Below are positions 5,906-9,369 of a stretch of DNA of 9,369 nucleotides, piece by piece. The notes below the pieces were generated by a model. The model ran no database searches. It was not told the origin of the DNA and saw nothing but the letters and a program-made list of their open reading frames with translations. Positions within the stretch are counted from its first letter, which is position 1. Each line of letters begins with the position of its first letter. The DNA comes from Gemmatimonadota bacterium (GTDB taxonomy: Bacteria > Gemmatimonadota > Gemmatimonadetes > Gemmatimonadales > Gemmatimonadaceae): assembly GCA_031127185.1 (NCBI GenBank), contig JARIET010000092.1, positions 1 to 9,369 of the forward strand. Direction: 5' to 3'. The position numbers and the translations under genes are program-made.

Positions 5906-8287
5906 GTGGATACCCCCGCGCACCTCGCCGCCCACCTGAATCGGTCCCTCGCGGACCGCTATGAGATTATGCGCGAAGCTGGCGCAGGTGGGATGGCCAC
6001 GGTGTTCCTCGCGCGCGACCTGAAGCACAACCGACAAGTCGCGATCAAGGTGCTGAAACCCGATCTGGCCGCCACGCTCGGCCCGGAGCGATTCCTTCGC
6101 GAGGTCCAGATCGCGGCGCAACTGCAGCACCCGCACATTCTCCCCGTCTTTGACAGCGGTGATGCCGAGGGCACGCTCTGGTACGCGATGCCGTTCATCG
6201 AGGGCGAATCGCTGCGGCAGCGGCTCGCCCGAACCGGCCCGCTGCCGATCAACGAGGCTATCCAGTTGGTTCGCGAAGTTGCCGGTGCGCTCGGCAAGGC
6301 GCATGCGGCAGGCGTCGTCCATCGCGACATCAAACCCGAGAACATCCTGCTCTCCGATGGACACGCCCTCGTCGCGGATTTTGGCGTGGCCAAGGCGCTC
6401 TCTGCTGCGAAAGCTGGTGGCACGGGGCTCACGAGTGCGGGGATGTCACTGGGGACGCCAGGATACATGGCGCCGGAGCAGGTCGCGGCCGATCCCAATG
6501 CGGATCATCGCACTGACATTTACTCGCTGGGCATCGTGGCGTGGGAGATGCTGGCGGGCCGAGCGCCCTTTGCCGACCTCCCGCCCGCACAACAGCTGGC
6601 GGCGCAGGTGACGACAATGCCGGCGGCGATCGAGTCGAAGCGCGCGGATTGCCCGCCCGTACTGGCCGAGGCGATCACGCGGTGCATTGCGAAAGACCCC
6701 AACGTTCGGCCGAAGAACGCGGACGAGCTGCGCGCCATTCTCGATGGCGCGTCCGGCGCGCACCTGCCGCTCTCCGGTGCGCGAGTCGCGGTCAAACCGA
6801 ACTCCCGCGCGCGGCAAATCGGCACGCTGGTCGGCGCTGTGGCGATCGTCGCAGCGGCGTACCTCGCCGTGCGCGATCAGCGTGCAGCCTCAGAGCCGGC
6901 GGACGCGACGCCTTCGCTGGCGGTACTCCCATTCGAAACGCCCGTCGGCGATTCGGCGACTGCTTACTTCGGCGACGGTATCGCGGAGGAGATCATCGGC
7001 GCGGTGTCGCGCGTACGCGGACTGCACGTGGCGTCCCGGTCGGTGTCGTTCCGGCATCGCGGGCGCGATGTGGACGTGGTGAAGGTCGGGCGCGAGATCG
7101 GAGTGTCGCACGTGCTTGAAGGATCGGTACAGCGTTCTGGAACACGCGTGCGGGTCAACGTCACCCTCACGGACTCGCGCAGCGGATTCAATGCCTGGAG
7201 TGAGCGCTACGATCGCGAGCTCAACGACATTTTCGCGGTGGAGGATGAGATTGCGACGAAAGTGGCGCAGGCGCTCGACGTGCAGCTCGCCGGCGGCAGC
7301 ACGGCGCGCGGCGGGACGACGATCAATACCGCTGCGCACGACCAGTATCTCCTCGGCCTCGCCGCCCGTGGCGCACGCGACCTCGCGACGGCGGCGGCAC
7401 GATTCTCCCGGGCGATCGAGCTGGATGCCGCGTATGCCGATGCGCACGCAGGGCTCGCCAGTGTGCTCGTACTCTATCCCGAATACGGACTTGCCCCGCG
7501 TCCCGATCTGGCGATTGCCGACGCGCGCGCGGCAGCGACCAAGGCGCTGGAATTGGACTCCACGCAGGCAGCCGCACACCTCGCGTTGGGCTATGCGGCC
7601 AAAGTGTTCGGGCGCGACCACGCCGGCGCGGAACGTGCATACGCCAAATCGCTGGCGCTAAACCCCAATTCGCCAGAAGCCCATCACTGGAATGGCGAGT
7701 TGTTAATGGAACGCGGACGATTCGCCGAGGCGCGAGCGGCGTTCGAGGCGTCGGTGGCGCGCGATCCTTCCGCGCCAGCGTCCACAGCGATGCTCGCGAT
7801 GTCGCTCTTCAGGATTTCAGCAACCGGTGGGGCGGCGACGGTGGACTCTGCGGTCGCGGTCTGCAAGCGCACGACGGACATTTCTCCCGTCGGCGGCGTC
7901 TTTCCGTTCGAGTTCGCCTGCGGCTCCGCGCTTACCCGGGTGAAGCGTTACGCCGACGCACGACCGCACCTCACGCGCGCAGGGCGCGCGCTCGGGGATT
8001 CGACCGTGTTTCTGACACTGATAGACGCGGCCGGTGATGCATCGAAGCGTTCGGCAGCAATCGCCCTCATCGACACGAAGAGCAGCGGCGCACGGCCGGT
8101 CTTCGATCCCATGATTGCGGCAGTCTGGTATCTGCTCCTCGGCGACCCGGAAAAGACGATCACGGCGCTGGAAGCGGCAGAACGGGGCGGTTCGCCCTTT
8201 GCGTCGTTCGTCGAGGTGCTCGACTTCAGTGCGCTGCTCGACTCGCCTCGGCTCGTGGCGGTCCGAAACAAGCTGGGCTATCAGTGA
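5906..8287 (+). CDS. Membrane Ser/Thr protein kinase with TolB/FlgO-like and TPR extracytoplasmic region
   Basis: A 793-residue receptor-like kinase that probably phosphorylates cytoplasmic targets in response to a signal sensed outside the membrane. The PknB-type kinase domain (about 19-280) has the glycine loop GAGGMATVF (26-34), VAIK Lys48, Glu66, HRDIKPEN (139-146), DFG (158-160) and GTPGYMAPEQ (183-192), so all catalytic residues are intact. A single transmembrane helix lies at about 305-322. Next comes a domain (about 336-460) starting SLAVLPFETP with FGDGIAEEIIGAVSRVRGL and HVLEGSVQRSGTRVRVNV, as in TolB/FlgO-like domains attached to adenylate cyclases and kinases. TPR-like repeats (about 475-650, for example RFSRAIELDAAYADAHAGLA) and more helices complete it. 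GTG at 5906 is chosen because LNRSLADRYEI follows directly. The same frame is open back to 5777, but that part lies antisense to the acetyltransferase gene. No Shine-Dalgarno is visible. Confidence 0.92.
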   Translation: MDTPAHLAAHLNRSLADRYEIMREAGAGGMATVFLARDLKHNRQVAIKVLKPDLAATLGPERFLREVQIAAQLQHPHILPVFDSGDAEGTLWYAMPFIEGESLRQRLARTGPLPINEAIQLVREVAGALGKAHAAGVVHRDIKPENILLSDGHALVADFGVAKALSAAKAGGTGLTSAGMSLGTPGYMAPEQVAADPNADHRTDIYSLGIVAWEMLAGRAPFADLPPAQQLAAQVTTMPAAIESKRADCPPVLAEAITRCIAKDPNVRPKNADELRAILDGASGAHLPLSGARVAVKPNSRARQIGTLVGAVAIVAAAYLAVRDQRAASEPADATPSLAVLPFETPVGDSATAYFGDGIAEEIIGAVSRVRGLHVASRSVSFRHRGRDVDVVKVGREIGVSHVLEGSVQRSGTRVRVNVTLTDSRSGFNAWSERYDRELNDIFAVEDEIATKVAQALDVQLAGGSTARGGTTINTAAHDQYLLGLAARGARDLATAAARFSRAIELDAAYADAHAGLASVLVLYPEYGLAPRPDLAIADARAAATKALELDSTQAAAHLALGYAAKVFGRDHAGAERAYAKSLALNPNSPEAHHWNGELLMERGRFAEARAAFEASVARDPSAPASTAMLAMSLFRISATGGAATVDSAVAVCKRTTDISPVGGVFPFEFACGSALTRVKRYADARPHLTRAGRALGDSTVFLTLIDAAGDASKRSAAIALIDTKSSGARPVFDPMIAAVWYLLLGDPEKTITALEAAERGGSPFASFVEVLDFSALLDSPRLVAVRNKLGYQ

Positions 8288-8949
8288 AGCCCTTCGAGCG
8301 GCTCGGCGAAGCTCGCACTCCAGAGGGCACGCTTCTCGAATTCTTCCGGCACGACGGTAGCTACCTCATCCGGGCCGGCGGAATCGAATTGATGTCCACG
8401 CGCCGACACCTCTCGGAGGATCGACTCGCCGAGGTGGCCTGCGCGCCACTGAAGGGGAAGCCGAACGCGCGTGTGTTGATTGGCGGACTCGGTCTGGGTT
8501 TCACGATGCGCGCCGCGCTGAAGGAACTGGACGCCGACGCCGAAGTGGTGGTTGCCGAGTTGATGGCCGAGGTGATCGCGTGGAACAGCAATCCGGACTA
8601 TGACATCTCCGTCGCGGCGATCGCCGATCCGCGCGTTCTCATCGCGCATGACGACGTCACCAACGTGCTGCGTGCGAATCCCAAGGGGTTCGATGCGATC
8701 ATGCTCGACACCGACAATGGCCCGGACGGCATCCTGATGTCAGAAAACGCGCGGCTCTACGCGGCGCGCGGCGTCCGAACCACGATCGATGCGTTGCGAC
8801 CGGAAGGCGTGATCGCCTACTGGTCTGTGGGTGACGACCCGAAGTTCGTGGGCGCTCTGATGACGGCGGGACTCAAGGTCGAGACCCTGCGTGTGCGGGC
8901 CCATAACACGATGCGCGCCAAGCACACGATCTATCTGGCGCGACGGTAG
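8284..8949 (+). CDS. Spermidine-synthase-like (methyltransferase fold) protein
   Basis: A 221-residue protein with a class I Rossmann fold resembling spermidine synthases. It has the nucleotide-loop segment VLIGGLGLGFTMRAAL (64-79), the acidic strand end VVVAELMAEVIAWN, a second acidic segment VLIAHDDVTNVL, and FDAIMLDTDNGPDG, the usual post-motif of this group. GVIAYWSVGDDPKFVGAL follows. It is shorter than true spermidine synthases (about 280-300 residues) because the N-terminal beta domain is reduced, so aminopropyl transfer to putrescine cannot be assumed; it could be another SAM-type enzyme. It starts at GTG overlapping the kinase stop (GTGA, 4 bases), indicating translational coupling. 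A 31-base gap separates its stop from the convergent toxin gene. Fold confidence is good, reaction confidence low. Confidence 0.85.
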   Translation: MKPFERLGEARTPEGTLLEFFRHDGSYLIRAGGIELMSTRRHLSEDRLAEVACAPLKGKPNARVLIGGLGLGFTMRAALKELDADAEVVVAELMAEVIAWNSNPDYDISVAAIADPRVLIAHDDVTNVLRANPKGFDAIMLDTDNGPDGILMSENARLYAARGVRTTIDALRPEGVIAYWSVGDDPKFVGALMTAGLKVETLRVRAHNTMRAKHTIYLARR

Positions 8950-8980
8950 CACAGCCGCAGCGCAGCCGCTGAAAGGATGA

Positions 8981-9369
8981 TTAGGGGCTGACCAGATGCT
9001 CGCGGCGGGCTCCCTCTACCGCGCCGATGGCGATTGCGGAATCAAAGGTGACCAAACGGCCCCGCCGCCTCACGGCAAGCGCGAGCAGGTAGACGTCCGT
9101 CAACTGGCGGGGTCCATGGACGCGAGACGCGTCAACGAGCGCCTCGTCGAGCACGCTCTGGTCGTCCGGCCAGAACTCGTGTGCGCTGTGTGCGGTGGCC
9201 GCGCGAAGCCGTTCAACCACTTCGGCCACCGCATGTGCATTGGGGTAGCCGGGATGGGACATGATCCGCACGCACCCGTTCTGCGTAATGGGACACGAGG
9301 CCCAGCCAGCCGATGCGTTTTCCCGGAACCAGGCGAGCGCACTCCGGTGCGATGTGTGGTCGCTGTCCA
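8981..9369 (-). CDS. VapC-type PIN domain ribonuclease toxin, 5' end beyond window
   Basis: The frame is open from the right window edge to a TAA stop, giving 128 residues of a protein that should be about 140 long. It begins within the window as DSDHTSHRSALAWFRENASA, then CPITQNGCVRIMSHPGYPN and TDVYLLALAVRRRGRLVTFD, typical of VapC-family PIN toxins that cut RNA using Mg2+ held by acidic residues. The Asp of TDVYLLALA and of TFD are present; the first conserved Asp, expected about 10 residues before the visible part, is outside the window. An internal GTG at 9271 could look like a start, but the upstream residues continue the PIN pattern, so the gene is cut by the window edge rather than truncated. 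The cognate antitoxin would normally lie just upstream, to the right of the window. Confidence 0.85.
   Translation of the reverse strand, partial: DSDHTSHRSALAWFRENASAGWASCPITQNGCVRIMSHPGYPNAHAVAEVVERLRAATAHSAHEFWPDDQSVLDEALVDASRVHGPRQLTDVYLLALAVRRRGRLVTFDSAIAIGAVEGARREHLVSP

Noticed and set aside
8958..8971. Possible terminator hairpin CAGCG-CAGC-CGCTG between the spermidine-synthase-like and toxin genes.
   Set aside because: The stem has only 5 bp and no T tract follows on either strand.
9100..9342. Alternative-frame minus-strand ORF overlapping the toxin gene.
   Set aside because: It has no recognisable motif, whereas the VapC frame shows the PIN pattern along its whole length.

Overview
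The window looks like chromosomal DNA from a high-GC, free-living bacterium. The best guess is Gemmatimonadota or a related soil/sediment lineage. This is inferred from protein style, not from any marker gene: a PknB-type kinase fused to a TolB/FlgO-like domain and TPRs, an uncharacterised double-CxxC membrane protein of a kind I associate with Gemmatimonadota and myxobacteria, and several GTG starts with weak or no Shine-Dalgarno. No rRNA, tRNA, IS element, CRISPR array or prophage gene is visible. Coding density is very high and no gene-free stretch exceeds about 100 bases.

Left part (1-3317). A double-CxxC membrane-anchored protein (13-1086, +) converges on an ornithine cyclodeaminase/mu-crystallin family gene (1094-2077, -); only 7 bases separate the stop codons. 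The cyclodeaminase gene is divergent from a two-gene unit made of a ChrB-type chromate-resistance/regulatory protein (2113-2874, +) and a low-molecular-weight phosphatase/ArsC-like protein (2871-3317, +), which overlap by ATGA. The gap between the divergent start codons is only 35 bases. It holds a good promoter (TTGACC-17-TACAGT) whose predicted start lies at or next to the chrB ATG, so the mRNA is probably leaderless. Two tandem GATAC dyads lie over the promoter and the start of chrB, with centres 21 bases apart. This compact divergent control region is the most interesting signal in the window. No ChrA chromate transporter is present, and the ArsC-like protein has Lys where the phosphatase loop normally has Arg.

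Middle part (3371-5845). A 62-residue Lys/Arg/Glu/Ala-rich protein is followed by a small YdjM/DUF457-like membrane protein (both +). The second converges with and overlaps by 26 bases a leftward pair. That pair is a GNAT acetyltransferase (5252-5845, -) followed, with one base between stop and start, by an exported protein (4120-5250, -) whose sequence resembles a Rossmann/methyltransferase-like fold.

Right part (5906-9369). A 793-residue membrane Ser/Thr kinase with a TolB/FlgO-like and TPR extracytoplasmic half overlaps by GTGA a spermidine-synthase-like methyltransferase-fold protein. These converge on a VapC-type PIN ribonuclease toxin (-) that runs off the right edge; its antitoxin gene, if present, would lie beyond the window.

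Functions are inferred from motifs and remembered family patterns; no database search was possible.
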